A DNA stretch of 64,000 nucleotides from positions 86,713-150,712 of the forward strand of contig CALAIL010000027.1 in assembly GCA_937923255.1 (NCBI GenBank), in the 5' to 3' direction. Origin of the DNA: an uncultured Propionivibrio sp. (GTDB taxonomy: Bacteria > Pseudomonadota > Gammaproteobacteria > Burkholderiales > Rhodocyclaceae). Below are positions 18,483 to 27,144 of this stretch, piece by piece (position 1 is the first letter of the stretch; every line of letters starts with the position of its first letter). Position numbers and translations under genes: made by a program. Under the pieces are notes generated by a model. That model was not told the origin of the DNA and searched no databases. It was given only the letters and a program-made list of their open reading frames with translations.

Positions 18483-18827
18483 TCAGCGGCTGCCGAGCAG
18501 GGCGCCGGTCAGCACCCAGGAGACGACGCTGTAGATGATGGAGCCGAAAACCGCCGGCCAGAAGCCGTTGACCGTGAAGCCCTGGAAAATGGAGCCGGCC
18601 AGCCAGAACATCAGCCCGTTGATGACGAAGATGAACAGGCCGAGCGTCAGCAGCGTGACGGGCAGGGTGAGAACGACCAGCAGCGGGCGGATGACGGCAT
18701 TGACCAGGCCGAGAAGGAGTGCGGCCAGCATGGCTGCGCTGAACGATCCGATCCTGATCGATGGCATCAGGTAGGCGACGGCGAGCAGGGCAACGGCGTT
18801 GAGTATCCAGAGCAGAATAAGGCGCAT
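18483..18827 (-). CDS. Holin-like (phage holin family IV / YvlD-type) membrane protein
   Basis: A 114-residue protein with four hydrophobic helices (MRLILLWILNAVALLAVAYLMPSI, then AAMLAALLLGLVNAVIRPLLVVLTLPVTLLTLGLFIFVINGLMFWLAG...). The ATG at 18827 is chosen because AGGAG lies 8 bases upstream; a GTG three codons earlier is less likely. The annotation name comes from similarity to small holins, but members are widespread non-phage proteins, and this one sits between ahcY and metF as in many betaproteobacteria. Its link to the methyl cycle is unknown. Confidence 0.85.
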   Translation of the reverse strand: MRLILLWILNAVALLAVAYLMPSIRIGSFSAAMLAALLLGLVNAVIRPLLVVLTLPVTLLTLGLFIFVINGLMFWLAGSIFQGFTVNGFWPAVFGSIIYSVVSWVLTGALLGSR

Positions 18828-18847
18828 GGCACACACTCCTTTCGGTT

Positions 18848-18917
18848 ATGGCGGCTTCCTTTGCCAAAATTACGGCGTTGGCTTCGCTTTGTCTTTTGGC
18901 AAAGTTAAACCGCCATG
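18848..18917. repeat. Long imperfect hairpin between ahcY and the holin-like gene
   Basis: Outer arms ATGGCGG / CCGCCAT and inner arms CTTTGCCAAAA / TTTTGGCAAAG are complementary, giving a stem of about 20 bp with a small internal loop. Related modules occur at 13828-13960. It lies within the 126-bp gap of the operon and may tune read-through or mRNA stability. Confidence 0.75.
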
Positions 18918-18953
18918 GTTTATGGTTGATCGGCTTGCTTTCGCTGAGATTGC

Positions 18954-20369
18954 CTAGTAGCGGTAATGTTCCGCCTTGTACGGGCCTTCGACCGGCACGC
19001 CGATGTAGGCGGCCTGCTGTGCGGTCAGGACGGTGAGCGGCGCGTCAAATTTTTTCAGTTGCAGACGGGCGACCTTTTCGTCGAGCTGCTTGGGCAGCGT
19101 ATAGACGCCGACCGGATAATCCTGCGTGCGCGTAAACAGTTCGATCTGCGCGATCGTCTGATTGGCGAAGGATGAGGACATGACGTAGCTGGGATGGCCG
19201 GTCGCGCAGCCCAGATTGACCAGCCGCCCCTTGGCCAGCAGGATGATGCGCTTCTCAGGCTTGCCGTTCATCGGCGGAAAGATGACATGGTCGACCTGCG
19301 GCTTGATTTCTTCCCACTGATAGTTGGCCAGCGAAGCGACGTCGATCTCGTTGTCGAAGTGGCCGATATTGCAGACGATGGCCTGATCCTTCATCGCCGC
19401 CATGTGGTCGTGTGTGATGACGTGATAGTTGCCGGTGGTGGTGACAAAGATGTCCGCAAGTGGCGCGGCTTGTTCCATGGTCACGACGCGGTAGCCTTCC
19501 ATCGCCGCCTGCAGCGCGCAGATCGGGTCGATTTCCGTGATCCAGACCTGCGCCGAAAGCGCGCGCAGCGCCTGCGAGCAGCCTTTGCCGACATCGCCAT
19601 AACCGCAGACGACGGCGATCTTGCCGGCGACCATCACATCGGTTGCGCGCTTGATGCCGTCAACCAGCGATTCGCGGCAGCCGTAGAGGTTGTCGAACTT
19701 CGATTTGGTCACCGAGTCATTGACGTTGATGGCCGGAATCTTCAGATCGCCGCGCGCGTGCATCTGGTAGAGGCGGTGTACGCCGGTCGTCGTTTCCTCG
19801 GTCACGCCGCGGATGTGCGCCAGGCGGCTCGAATACCAGGCCGGGTCGGTCGCCAGATGCGCCTTGATCGCGGCAAAGAGGACGGTTTCTTCTTCCGATT
19901 CGGGATGGGCGAGTATGGAAATATCCTGTTCCGCGCGTGCGCCCAGATGCAGCAGCAGCGTTGCGTCGCCGCCGTCATCGAGGATCATGTTGGCGGGCGT
20001 GCCGTCCGGCCATTCAAAAATGCGGTGCGTGTATTCCCAATAATCGGCGAGCGTTTCGCCCTTGACGGCGAAAACGGGCACGCCGCTCGCAGCAATGGCG
20101 GCGGCAGCGTGATCCTGCGTCGAGAAAATGTTGCACGAGGCCCAGCGGACTTGCGCGCCCAGCGCAGTCAGCGTCTCGATCAGCACGGCGGTCTGGATCG
20201 TCATGTGCAGCGAGCCGGCGATGCGCGCGCCGCGCAGCGGCTGGCTGGCCGCGTATTCTTCGCGGATGGCCATCAGCCCCGGCATTTCGGTTTCGGCGAT
20301 GCGGATTTCCTTGCGCCCCCAGTCGGCCAGCGACAGGTCGGCGACGGTGTAGTCGGTAAAGCGTGCCAC
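18954..20369 (-). CDS. ahcY: S-adenosylhomocysteine hydrolase
   Basis: AhcY, 471 residues. It hydrolyses S-adenosylhomocysteine to adenosine and homocysteine with bound NAD, relieving product inhibition of methyltransferases. The GTG at 20369 is the start, since AAGGAGA lies 6 bases upstream and the protein then begins at the conserved [19 protein letters not shown]-binding [12 protein letters not shown], the [13 protein letters not shown] motif and the C-terminal [13 protein letters not shown]...PYKAEHYRY are all present. An in-frame upstream ATG (20477) would run through the leader and is rejected. It is first in the operon ahcY-holin-metF, behind an SAH riboswitch. Confidence 0.98.
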   Translation of the reverse strand: MARFTDYTVADLSLADWGRKEIRIAETEMPGLMAIREEYAASQPLRGARIAGSLHMTIQTAVLIETLTALGAQVRWASCNIFSTQDHAAAAIAASGVPVFAVKGETLADYWEYTHRIFEWPDGTPANMILDDGGDATLLLHLGARAEQDISILAHPESEEETVLFAAIKAHLATDPAWYSSRLAHIRGVTEETTTGVHRLYQMHARGDLKIPAINVNDSVTKSKFDNLYGCRESLVDGIKRATDVMVAGKIAVVCGYGDVGKGCSQALRALSAQVWITEIDPICALQAAMEGYRVVTMEQAAPLADIFVTTTGNYHVITHDHMAAMKDQAIVCNIGHFDNEIDVASLANYQWEEIKPQVDHVIFPPMNGKPEKRIILLAKGRLVNLGCATGHPSYVMSSSFANQTIAQIELFTRTQDYPVGVYTLPKQLDEKVARLQLKKFDAPLTVLTAQQAAYIGVPVEGPYKAEHYRY

Positions 20370-20520
20370 AGCAGTTCTCCTTGGAACAGTGGCCGGCGCG
20401 GAGCGCAGAATGAGGAAAACGGCGGAGAATGGCTGTTGCAGGTCGGCGCCATCGTTTGGCGGCGGCTGCCTTGTCACCCGTCACCCGTTCCACGGTACCC
20501 GCGCCGGCGCGGGTTGGTCA

Positions 20521-20607
20521 GGTGAGCGCCGTTGGGGATTCCGAGCCTGAAACTGTGGGCTTCGCAGGATTTGCAAGATCTGCCGGCAGTTTTGCAGCGC
20601 TCCTCGG
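20521..20607 (-). promoter_or_regulatory. SAH riboswitch in the ahcY leader
   Basis: Read on the minus strand, the leader contains CCGAGGAGCGCTGCAAAA at its 5' side, then a variable hairpin, then AGGCTCGG and ACGGCGCTCACC. CCGAG pairs with CTCGG and GAGCGC with GGCGCTC, the pseudoknotted arrangement of the SAH riboswitch found upstream of ahcY in proteobacteria. It begins a few bases after the predicted transcription start and ends about 150 bp before the ahcY GTG. The class activates expression when SAH is high. Assigned by conserved core and context. Confidence 0.88.
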
Positions 20608-20616
20608 ATAGGGCGG

Positions 20617-20622
20617 ATTATA
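20617..20622 (-). promoter_or_regulatory. -10 element of the ahcY operon promoter
   Basis: A perfect TATAAT on the minus strand lies about 9 bp before the first conserved riboswitch base, so transcription would begin right at the aptamer. No convincing -35 hexamer is seen; the region 20640-20648 reads ATGGGG-like on the minus strand. Confidence 0.6.
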
Positions 20623-20724
20623 GTCGATAACCGCGCTTGCCCCATAACGTGAACTTGTCCGGCCTTGCCGTATTCGCCGCGGATTTTCCGTGCTACGCAC
20701 GGCCGTCCACCCCATAAGAAAAAT

Positions 20725-20830
20725 CTCTCGATAGACCTGCCTGCCAGCCCAGTGTCCACGCGGGATTCAGCGATGCCTGCCCGCAAACGCCCAATCCACG
20801 CGGGCTACAGAGCCGCGCTAGCCCTTGATT
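20725..20830. repeat. Intergenic repeat cluster D
   Basis: A short member of the repeat family, with CCAGCCCAGTGTCCACGCGGG, CGATGCCTGCCCGCAAACGCCC and ATCCACGCGGGCTACAG. It lies between the ahcY promoter and the metK terminator. Nothing else is seen in 20650-20940. Confidence 0.8.
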
Positions 20831-20948
20831 TACCTGGCCTGCGCCGTGGTGAATTGTGGCGTCCTGGGCGGGATACTTGGTGGAGAGCACATCCGTATGC
20901 GCCGGTGCGGCGGCATCAGGCAGTGGCGGCGGTCAAGGCGCTGGGCAA

Positions 20949-20975
20949 CAAAAACGCCGGCGGGTGGCCGGCGCT
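20949..20975 (-). terminator. Intrinsic terminator of metK
   Basis: On the minus strand a GC-rich stem (CGCCGGC / GCCGGCG, 20955-20961 with 20967-20973) is followed by TTTTTG. It begins about 30 bp after the metK stop. Confidence 0.82.
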
Positions 20976-21006
20976 TTGCTGGGCTGTTGCGAGCCTTGGG
21001 AGGGGC

Positions 21007-22173
21007 TTATTGCCCGGCGTCTGCCTTCAGTGCCTGAACCTTGTCGAGCGCTTCCCAGGTGAATTCCGGTTCGTCGCGGCCAAAATGGCCGTAGGCTGCG
21101 GTCTTCGTGTAGATCGGGCGCAGCAGGTTGAGCGTCTGGATGATGCCTTTTGGACGCAGGTCGAAATGCTTTTCGATCAGCTTGACAATGTTCTCCTCGG
21201 GAATCTTGCCCGTGCCGAAGGTGTCGACCATCAACGACACCGGCTTGGCGACACCAATGGCGTAGGCGATCTGAACTTCGCAGCGGTCAGCCAGGCCGGC
21301 GGCGACGATGTTCTTGGCCACGTGCCGGGCGGCGTAGGCGGCCGACCGGTCGACCTTGGACGGGTCTTTGCCGGAGAAGGCGCCGCCGCCGTGCCGCGCG
21401 GTGCCGCCATAGGTGTCGACGATGATTTTGCGCCCGGTCAGGCCGCAGTCGCCGTGCGGGCCGCCGACGACGAAGCGCCCGGTCGGGTTGATCAGGTAGC
21501 GGATGTTGCCGCCGAGCAGTTCCTTGGGCAGCACCGGCTTGATAATTTCCTCGATGACCGCTTCGGACAGTTGTGCATGCGAGACGTCCGGATTGTGCTG
21601 GGTGGAAACGACGATGGCGTCGATCTCGACCGGTTTGCCGTCCACGTAGCGGACGGTGAGCTGGCTCTTGGCATCGGGGCGCAGCCAGGGCAGGCGCCCG
21701 TCGCGCCGGACTTCGGCCTGCCGCTGCATGATGCGGTGCGCATAGTAGATCGGCAGCGGCATCAGCGCCGGCGTTTCGTTGCAGGCATAGCCAAACATCA
21801 GCCCTTGGTCGCCCGCGCCCTGGTCGAGGTCGAGACCTTCGCCCTCGTTGACGCCCTGCGCGATATCCGGCGACTGGCGGTTGATCGCCGTCAGGATGGC
21901 GCAGCTCTTGTAATCAAAGCCGATGTCCGAGTCGTTGTAGCCGATGCGGCGTATGGTGTTTTGCGCGATCTCGCGGTAGTTGATGTGCGCCTTGGTGGTG
22001 ATTTCGCCGGAGATGACGACGAGGCCAGTAGACACCAGCGTTTCGCAGGCGACGCGGCCGTGGGGATCTTCGGCCAGCACTGCGTCGAGCACGGTGTCCG
22101 AAATCTGGTCGGCGACTTTATCAGGATGGCCTTCGGACACTGATTCCGAAGTGAAAAGAAATTCGCGTGACAT
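21007..22173 (-). CDS. metK: S-adenosylmethionine synthetase
   Basis: MetK, 388 residues. It makes SAM from methionine and ATP. The start at 22173 gives the canonical [26 protein letters not shown] and has GGAGCAG upstream; the longer frame back to 22284 would translate through the leader terminator. The ATP and methionine loops [14 protein letters not shown] and [22 protein letters not shown] are intact. It is transcribed alone from a strong promoter at about 22359-22386 through a leader of about 180 bases that contains an intrinsic terminator just before the ribosome-binding site. Confidence 0.98.
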   Translation of the reverse strand: MSREFLFTSESVSEGHPDKVADQISDTVLDAVLAEDPHGRVACETLVSTGLVVISGEITTKAHINYREIAQNTIRRIGYNDSDIGFDYKSCAILTAINRQSPDIAQGVNEGEGLDLDQGAGDQGLMFGYACNETPALMPLPIYYAHRIMQRQAEVRRDGRLPWLRPDAKSQLTVRYVDGKPVEIDAIVVSTQHNPDVSHAQLSEAVIEEIIKPVLPKELLGGNIRYLINPTGRFVVGGPHGDCGLTGRKIIVDTYGGTARHGGGAFSGKDPSKVDRSAAYAARHVAKNIVAAGLADRCEVQIAYAIGVAKPVSLMVDTFGTGKIPEENIVKLIEKHFDLRPKGIIQTLNLLRPIYTKTAAYGHFGRDEPEFTWEALDKVQALKADAGQ

Positions 22174-22186
22174 CTTGTTTCTGCTC

Positions 22187-22230
22187 CAAATAAAAACCCC
22201 GGTCAGGCTGCGTGGCCGGCTCCGGGGTTT
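22187..22230 (-). terminator. Attenuator-like terminator in the metK leader
   Basis: On the minus strand AAACCCCGG (22230-22222) pairs with CCGGGGTTT (22202-22194), followed by a T-rich run, ending 13 bp before the metK ATG and just before its ribosome-binding site. No minus-strand gene lies immediately upstream, so the hairpin must act within the metK transcript. Confidence 0.8.
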
Positions 22231-22358
22231 GAGCAGACGACGCTTTAGCAGTATTTTCACAAGCGGCCAGCGAGCGCGAAACATGCTTTATGACGACTCG
22301 TGGCACTTTTCTTGTGTCCGCCCTGCAAGTTGTCCTCATTAACTCGGCGGATGCGATA

Positions 22359-22386
22359 ATTATAGAAAGAAAGCTCCCCCCGTCAA
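22359..22386 (-). promoter_or_regulatory. metK sigma-70 promoter
   Basis: On the minus strand TTGACG (22386-22381) is separated by 16 bp from a perfect TATAAT (22364-22359). Transcription would start near 22352, giving a metK leader of about 180 bases. It is the best-looking housekeeping promoter in the window. Confidence 0.75.
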
Positions 22387-22419
22387 ATTTCCCTGAATCG
22401 ACAAAGCATAAGTCATCGC

Positions 22420-23280
22420 ATGATTGCATTTTTCCGCTTTCTTAGCCGCCTGCCGCTGGCCTGGCTGCACCTCCTTGGCGCGGCGCTGGGCTGGCTGGTC
22501 TGGATGGGTTCGCCAACCTACCGGCGGCATATGCGCGAGAACATGGTTTTGGCGCTGGGTGAAGCGGGCGCGCGGCGCATCCGCAATGCCGCCATCGCCC
22601 ATGCCGGGCGGCAATTCATTGAACTGCCTAAAATCTGGCTGCGCCCCTTGGAGGAAGTGGCTGCCCGCGTTGTCCGCATTTCCGGCTGGGCGCATGTCGA
22701 AGCGGCCGTGCGCGCTGGCAAGGGCATCGTCTATCTGACGCCGCATTTGGGTTGCTTTGAAATCACCGCGCAATATCTGTCGACGCAAGCGCCGATCACT
22801 GTTCTCTATCGTCCGCCCAAGCGCGCCTGGATGCAGTCATTGATCGAAACCGGGCGCCAGCGCGCGCAGTTGCATATTGCCGCCGCCGACCTGGCAGGTG
22901 TGCGCACGCTGCTCAAGGCGTTGAAAAAGGGCGAGGCGGTGGGGCTGCTGCCTGACCAGGCGCCCAAGAAGGGCGAGGGACGCTGGCTCGACTATTTCGG
23001 CAAGCCGGCTTACACGATGACGCTGGCGGCACGGCTGACGGAGAGCGGCGCGGCGGTGATCATGGTCTGGGCGGAACGCCTGCCGGGCGGGGCGGGCTAC
23101 CATTTCCATCTGCAAGCGCCGACGCAGCCGATCAGTGGTGATATCGTCGAACGCGCCCAGCGGATCAACCACGAAATCGAAGGGCTGATCCGCCAATGCC
23201 CGCAGCAATACCTGTGGGGCTACAACCGCTACAAACACCCCGCCGGCGCCGAACCACCGCCGGAGAGCGTCGCTTCTTAA
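22420..23280 (+). CDS. LpxL/HtrB-type lipid A acyltransferase (copy 1)
   Basis: A 286-residue lysophospholipid/lipid A acyltransferase. It begins with a hydrophobic anchor (MIAFFRFLSRLPLAWLHLLGAALGWLVW), then carries the HX4E catalytic motif (TPHLGCFE, His near 109), YRPPKRAWM, and LLPDQAPKKGEGRWLDYFGKPAYT, as in LpxL/LpxM enzymes that add secondary acyl chains to Kdo-lipid A at the inner membrane. A second LpxL-type gene is at 42029. It is divergent from metK across a 246-bp region holding the metK promoter and leader. Which acyl chain it adds cannot be told. Confidence 0.92.
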   Translation: MIAFFRFLSRLPLAWLHLLGAALGWLVWMGSPTYRRHMRENMVLALGEAGARRIRNAAIAHAGRQFIELPKIWLRPLEEVAARVVRISGWAHVEAAVRAGKGIVYLTPHLGCFEITAQYLSTQAPITVLYRPPKRAWMQSLIETGRQRAQLHIAAADLAGVRTLLKALKKGEAVGLLPDQAPKKGEGRWLDYFGKPAYTMTLAARLTESGAAVIMVWAERLPGGAGYHFHLQAPTQPISGDIVERAQRINHEIEGLIRQCPQQYLWGYNRYKHPAGAEPPPESVAS

Positions 23281-23562
23281 GTCCGTTACGCGCCAGTCAA
23301 GGCCGGCAAGCCCCATTGCCGGCGGCAAGTACTGTTACCGGACGACAAGCATTTGGGTCAGCCAGTGCTGGCAGCGGATGCGCCAGGTCGAAATTCAAAG
23401 CGGCGTGTAGCGGCAGCGTTGATTGGCAGAATCGAAAGTGAACAAAACAGTCAGCTTAAACTCGCGGCTGCGCCGCGAGATGTGCCGCTGCCGGGCGGGC
23501 AATGCCTGACCGTATTTTTACAGTCTTACGATTGCTGGCGTGCCGACGCTATCCTGATTGCC

Positions 23563-24588
23563 CTAGCGCCCGCGGTAGGCGCGGAACCAATCCGCCCAGC
23601 GGGCGAGACCCTCGGCCAGCGGGGTACGCGGTGCGAAGTCGATATCGCGGCGCAGGTCGTCGGTGTCCGCATAGGTCTCCAGCACGTCGCCGGCCTGCAT
23701 GGGCAGGAATTCTTTGCGCGCGGTTTTGCCCAGCGCGTTTTCGAGGGTTTCGATGAAGGTCATCAGCTCGACCGGCTGGTGGTTGCCGATGTTGTAAATC
23801 CGGTAGGGCGCGCGGCTGCGGCTCGGGTCGGGGTGTTCCGCGTCAAAGCCGGGGTCGGGCTGGGCGATGGCGTCCATGACGCGGATGGTGCCTTCGGCGA
23901 TATCGTCGATGTAGGTGAAATCGCGGCGCATTTTGCCGTGGTTGAAAATCTGGATGGGCCTGCCGGCAAGGATGGCGTCGGAAAACAGCCAGGGCGACAT
24001 GTCCGGGCGTCCCCACGGACCATAGACGGTAAAGTAGCGCAGGCCGGTGGTGGGCAGGCCGTAGAGGTGACTGTAGCTGTGCGCCATCAGCTCGTTGGCT
24101 TTTTTGGTGGCGGCATAAAGACTGACCGGGTGATCGACGGCATCATGAACCGAAAAGGGGGTTTTAGCATTGGCGCCGTACACGCTGGAACTGCTGGCAT
24201 AAACGAGGTGTTCGGTGCCGTATTGCCGGCAGGCTTCAAGGATGTTGAGGAAACCGGCCAGATTGCTGTGCGCGTAGGCATGCGGATTGACCAGTGAATA
24301 GCGCACGCCGGCTTGCGCCGCGAGGTGGATGACGCGCTCGAAGCGCCGGGGACGCTGGGCGGCGAACAACGCCATAATGCCGGCGGTGTCGCCCAGATCG
24401 AGTTTTTCAAAACGAAAGGCGGCGCGCGCCGTGTTTTTCGCCAGCGCATCAAGCCGCGCCTCTTTGAGCTGCGGGTCGTAATAGTCGTTGAGGTTATCGA
24501 GACCGACCACTTCATCGCCGCGGGCGAGCAGGCGCTGTGCAACGTGCATGCCGATGAAGCCGGCGACGCCGGTGACGAGGACTTTCAT
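23563..24588 (-). CDS. UDP-glucuronate 4-epimerase-like NAD-dependent epimerase
   Basis: An extended short-chain dehydrogenase/epimerase of 341 residues. The Rossmann motif [14 protein letters not shown] is at the N-terminus, [17 protein letters not shown] is the signature of UDP-glucuronate 4-epimerases (CapI/WcvA group), SSSSVYG and YAATKKANE hold the catalytic Ser/Tyr/Lys. It would interconvert UDP-glucuronate and UDP-galacturonate. It overlaps the upstream ugd gene by 4 bp (24585-24588), so substrate and enzyme are made together. The 280-bp gap to the convergent acyltransferase contains only small inverted repeats (for example 23302-23323). Confidence 0.92.
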   Translation of the reverse strand: MKVLVTGVAGFIGMHVAQRLLARGDEVVGLDNLNDYYDPQLKEARLDALAKNTARAAFRFEKLDLGDTAGIMALFAAQRPRRFERVIHLAAQAGVRYSLVNPHAYAHSNLAGFLNILEACRQYGTEHLVYASSSSVYGANAKTPFSVHDAVDHPVSLYAATKKANELMAHSYSHLYGLPTTGLRYFTVYGPWGRPDMSPWLFSDAILAGRPIQIFNHGKMRRDFTYIDDIAEGTIRVMDAIAQPDPGFDAEHPDPSRSRAPYRIYNIGNHQPVELMTFIETLENALGKTARKEFLPMQAGDVLETYADTDDLRRDIDFAPRTPLAEGLARWADWFRAYRGR

Positions 24589-25910
24589 GCCTGCCGCCCG
24601 ATCGGAAAGTATTCGAAACCTTCGCGGCGCATCGCCGCTGGGTCGTAGAGGTTGCGGCCGTCAAAAATCACCGGTTGTCTGAGCAGCGCTTTCATCGCCG
24701 CGAAATCCGGGCTGCGGAAGGCTTTCCATTCGGTGACGATAAGCAGCGCATCAGCGCCCCGCAGCGCGTCCATCGGGTGCGATGCCAGTATCAGGTCGGG
24801 ACGCTCGCCGTAAAGACGCCGTGTTTCGGGTATGGCTACCGGGTCGTAGGCGGCGACTGTGGCGCCCATCGCCCAGAGCGTTTCCATGATCACGCGGCTT
24901 GGCGCTTCGCGCATATCGTCGGTATTGGGCTTGAAAGCCAGTCCCCAGAGCGCAAAGCGGCGGCCGTCGAGCTGCGCGCCGAAGCGGGATTTGAGCTTTT
25001 CGACCAGTATCCGTTTTTGCGCTTCGTTGGCGGCCTCGACGGCGTCGAGGATGCGCAGCGGCGCGCCGTACTCCCGTGCCGTGCGGCGCAGCGCCTGTAC
25101 GTCCTTGGGAAAGCAGGAACCGCCGTAGCCGCAGCCGGCGTAGAGAAAGTGGTAGCCGATGCGCGGGTCGGAGCCGATTCCCTGACGGACCCGTTCGATG
25201 TCGGCCCCCAGTTTTTCGGCGAGCAAGGCCAGTTCGTTCATGAATGAAATACGCGTTGCCAGCATGGCGTTGGCCGCATATTTGGTCAGCTCGGCCGAAC
25301 GCACATCCATCACGACCAGCCGCTCGTGGTTGCGCTGAAACGGCGCATAGAGGCGGCGCAGCAATTGCGTGGCGCGCTCGCTGTCCGTGCCGATGACGAT
25401 GCGGTCAGGACTCATGAAATCGTTGATGGCCGCGCCTTCCTTGAGAAATTCCGGATTGGAAGCGACGCAGAAATCGACCTCCAGCCCGCGAGAAGCCAGT
25501 ATTTCTGCGATGGTGGCGCGCACGCGGTCGGCGGTGCCGACGGGCACCGTGGATTTGTCGACGACCAGCTTGAAGCCGTTCATATGCCGCCCGATGTTGC
25601 GTGCAGCCTCGAGGACGTATTGCAAATCGGCCGAGCCGTCCTCATCCGGCGGCGTTCCGACGGCGATGAACTGGATGTCGCCAAACTGCACGGCGGCGGC
25701 GATATCCGTAGTGAAATCCAGCCGTCCGGCAGCGACGTTGCGGCGCACCATGTCTTCCAGCCCCGGTTCGTAGATGGGGATGCCGCCGGATTTGAGCGTG
25801 GTGATCTTGTGCGGGTCAACGTCGAGGCACAGCACGTTGTTGCCGACTTCGGCGAGGCAGGTTCCGGTGACGAGGCCGACATAACCGGCGCCAATCAGGG
25901 TGATTTTCAT
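24585..25910 (-). CDS. ugd: UDP-glucose 6-dehydrogenase
   Basis: UDP-glucose 6-dehydrogenase, 441 residues. It oxidises UDP-glucose to UDP-glucuronate with two NAD. The N-terminal Rossmann motif is [30 protein letters not shown]; the catalytic cysteine is residue 266 in [11 protein letters not shown]; the C-terminal domain is complete ([20 protein letters not shown]). It overlaps the downstream 4-epimerase by 4 bp. Together they supply UDP-GlcA and UDP-GalA for glycosyltransferases in this region. In-frame start [12 protein letters not shown] is the canonical one. Confidence 0.97.
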   Translation of the reverse strand: MKITLIGAGYVGLVTGTCLAEVGNNVLCLDVDPHKITTLKSGGIPIYEPGLEDMVRRNVAAGRLDFTTDIAAAVQFGDIQFIAVGTPPDEDGSADLQYVLEAARNIGRHMNGFKLVVDKSTVPVGTADRVRATIAEILASRGLEVDFCVASNPEFLKEGAAINDFMSPDRIVIGTDSERATQLLRRLYAPFQRNHERLVVMDVRSAELTKYAANAMLATRISFMNELALLAEKLGADIERVRQGIGSDPRIGYHFLYAGCGYGGSCFPKDVQALRRTAREYGAPLRILDAVEAANEAQKRILVEKLKSRFGAQLDGRRFALWGLAFKPNTDDMREAPSRVIMETLWAMGATVAAYDPVAIPETRRLYGERPDLILASHPMDALRGADALLIVTEWKAFRSPDFAAMKALLRQPVIFDGRNLYDPAAMRREGFEYFPIGRQA

Positions 25911-25962
25911 AGGTCATCAAAGCCCGGGAGTTTGTGTGCAATGGGGGTGAAATCGCCGAATT

Positions 25963-27144
25963 CTAGCGCAGGCGTTCATAGAGGCTAAGCAGTTTCCCGG
26001 CCAGAGTGTCGAGATCGAGGTCAATGACCGAGGCGCGCGCCGCCGCGCGCATCCTCTCGGCTTTGCCAGGCGCGGCCAGCGTGTCGATGCGCCGCGCCAA
26101 CGTGTCGACATCCAGGGCATCGACGACAAACCCGTTTTCGCCTTCGACGATTCGTGAGGCGATGCCGCAGGTGGGCGAGGTCAGCACCGGCAGACCGCAG
26201 GCCAGGGCTTCGAGCGCGGCATTCGGCATGGGGTCATAGCGCGTAGGCAAAACAAAAGCGTCGGCCATGCCATAAAGCGCGTGCACGTCGCGGCGCGGCC
26301 CGGTAAATAGCACGCGCGCCGATAGCCCTGCTTTTTCCGCTTGTCGTTGATAGGTCTTCAGATGCCGGTCTTCACCGACAATAACCAGGCGGCTGTTGCG
26401 GCCATGCTGGCTTGTACAGCGGGCCAGCGCGGCAATGAGTTGCGGCACGCCTTTGCGCATGAAGCCGCCGCCGACGTAGAGAAACACCGGTACGTCAGCG
26501 TCGATGCCGAGCGCCTGACGCTGGCGTATCCGCCATTCATCGGCCAGCGCGGGATGAAAATGATTGAGATCCACGCCGTTTTCAATGACGACGAGCTTTT
26601 CATCCGGCACGGCATAATAACGGCGCATCTCTTCACGCACCATATCTGAATTGCAAATGACCGCGCGCAGTTCGGGCGCGGCAAGCATGGCCGCTTCTTG
26701 GTGGAGAATGAAGCGGTGGAAAGCGGAAATACGTGTTGCCATGCGCGCCAGCGGCGACTGGTCGCGGCCGCGATGATCCAGCCAGGCGGCATGTACGCCA
26801 TCTCCGGCGCGGAAAATCATGCATCCGGGAATACGCTCGTGTGCTTGCGTGATGTCGTAATTGCCTTCACGCATCGCGCGTTGTGCGCTGGCGGCGAAAC
26901 TGCGGTCACGCGCGGAACGGCCGCCGAAATGGCGTGAATAGTGCGGGTCGCAAATGATTTGCCGGTAGTCATGTGGCGGGGCCCCATCCCAGTTGCGCGT
27001 GATCAGCGTGATTTCGGCGCCTTTGCGCACGAGTTTGCCGAGCGCCCGTTCGATGAAGCGCTCTGCGCCGCCGTATGGGTTGTAGCGCTGACGGATAAAG
27101 GCAATGCGCAGCGGCTGCGTTTGGGGATGTGCTTGCAGATTCAT
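25963..27144 (-). CDS. Glycosyltransferase family 4, WaaG-like
   Basis: A GT-B glycosyltransferase of 393 residues. The start at 27144 overlaps the waaQ stop in an ATGA junction. It shows RIAFIRQRYNPYGGAERFIERAL at the N-terminus (WaaG/LPS core GT pattern), an internal VENGVDLNHFHP, and the donor-site ALPTRYDPMPNAALEALACGLPVLTS with the E-x7-E type motif. It most likely adds a hexose to the LPS inner core. waaQ and this gene are a translationally coupled pair; the ugd/epimerase pair follows after 52 bp on the same strand. Confidence 0.9.
   Translation of the reverse strand: MNLQAHPQTQPLRIAFIRQRYNPYGGAERFIERALGKLVRKGAEITLITRNWDGAPPHDYRQIICDPHYSRHFGGRSARDRSFAASAQRAMREGNYDITQAHERIPGCMIFRAGDGVHAAWLDHRGRDQSPLARMATRISAFHRFILHQEAAMLAAPELRAVICNSDMVREEMRRYYAVPDEKLVVIENGVDLNHFHPALADEWRIRQRQALGIDADVPVFLYVGGGFMRKGVPQLIAALARCTSQHGRNSRLVIVGEDRHLKTYQRQAEKAGLSARVLFTGPRRDVHALYGMADAFVLPTRYDPMPNAALEALACGLPVLTSPTCGIASRIVEGENGFVVDALDVDTLARRIDTLAAPGKAERMRAAARASVIDLDLDTLAGKLLSLYERLR

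Noticed and set aside
18483..18827. Prophage, suggested by the holin family name
   Set aside because: The gene is a chromosomal member of a widespread small membrane family between ahcY and metF; no other phage gene is near.
17613..18908. 431-codon frame opposite metF and the holin-like gene
   Set aside because: It spans two real genes and a gap; composition and lack of motifs mark it as an antisense artefact.
19194..20525. Long open frame opposite ahcY
   Set aside because: Antisense shadow of ahcY with no ribosome-binding site or recognisable domain.
20665..22143. Long open frame (492 codons) opposite metK
   Set aside because: It is the mirror frame of the GC-rich metK gene; its residues are rich in Gly, Arg, Asp, Val and show no motif, and metK is certain.
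22187..22364. Known SAM-II or SAH aptamer in the metK leader
   Set aside because: GCTAAAGC is present, but the SAM-II pseudoknot core and the SAH core are not; assigning a known class would be unsupported.
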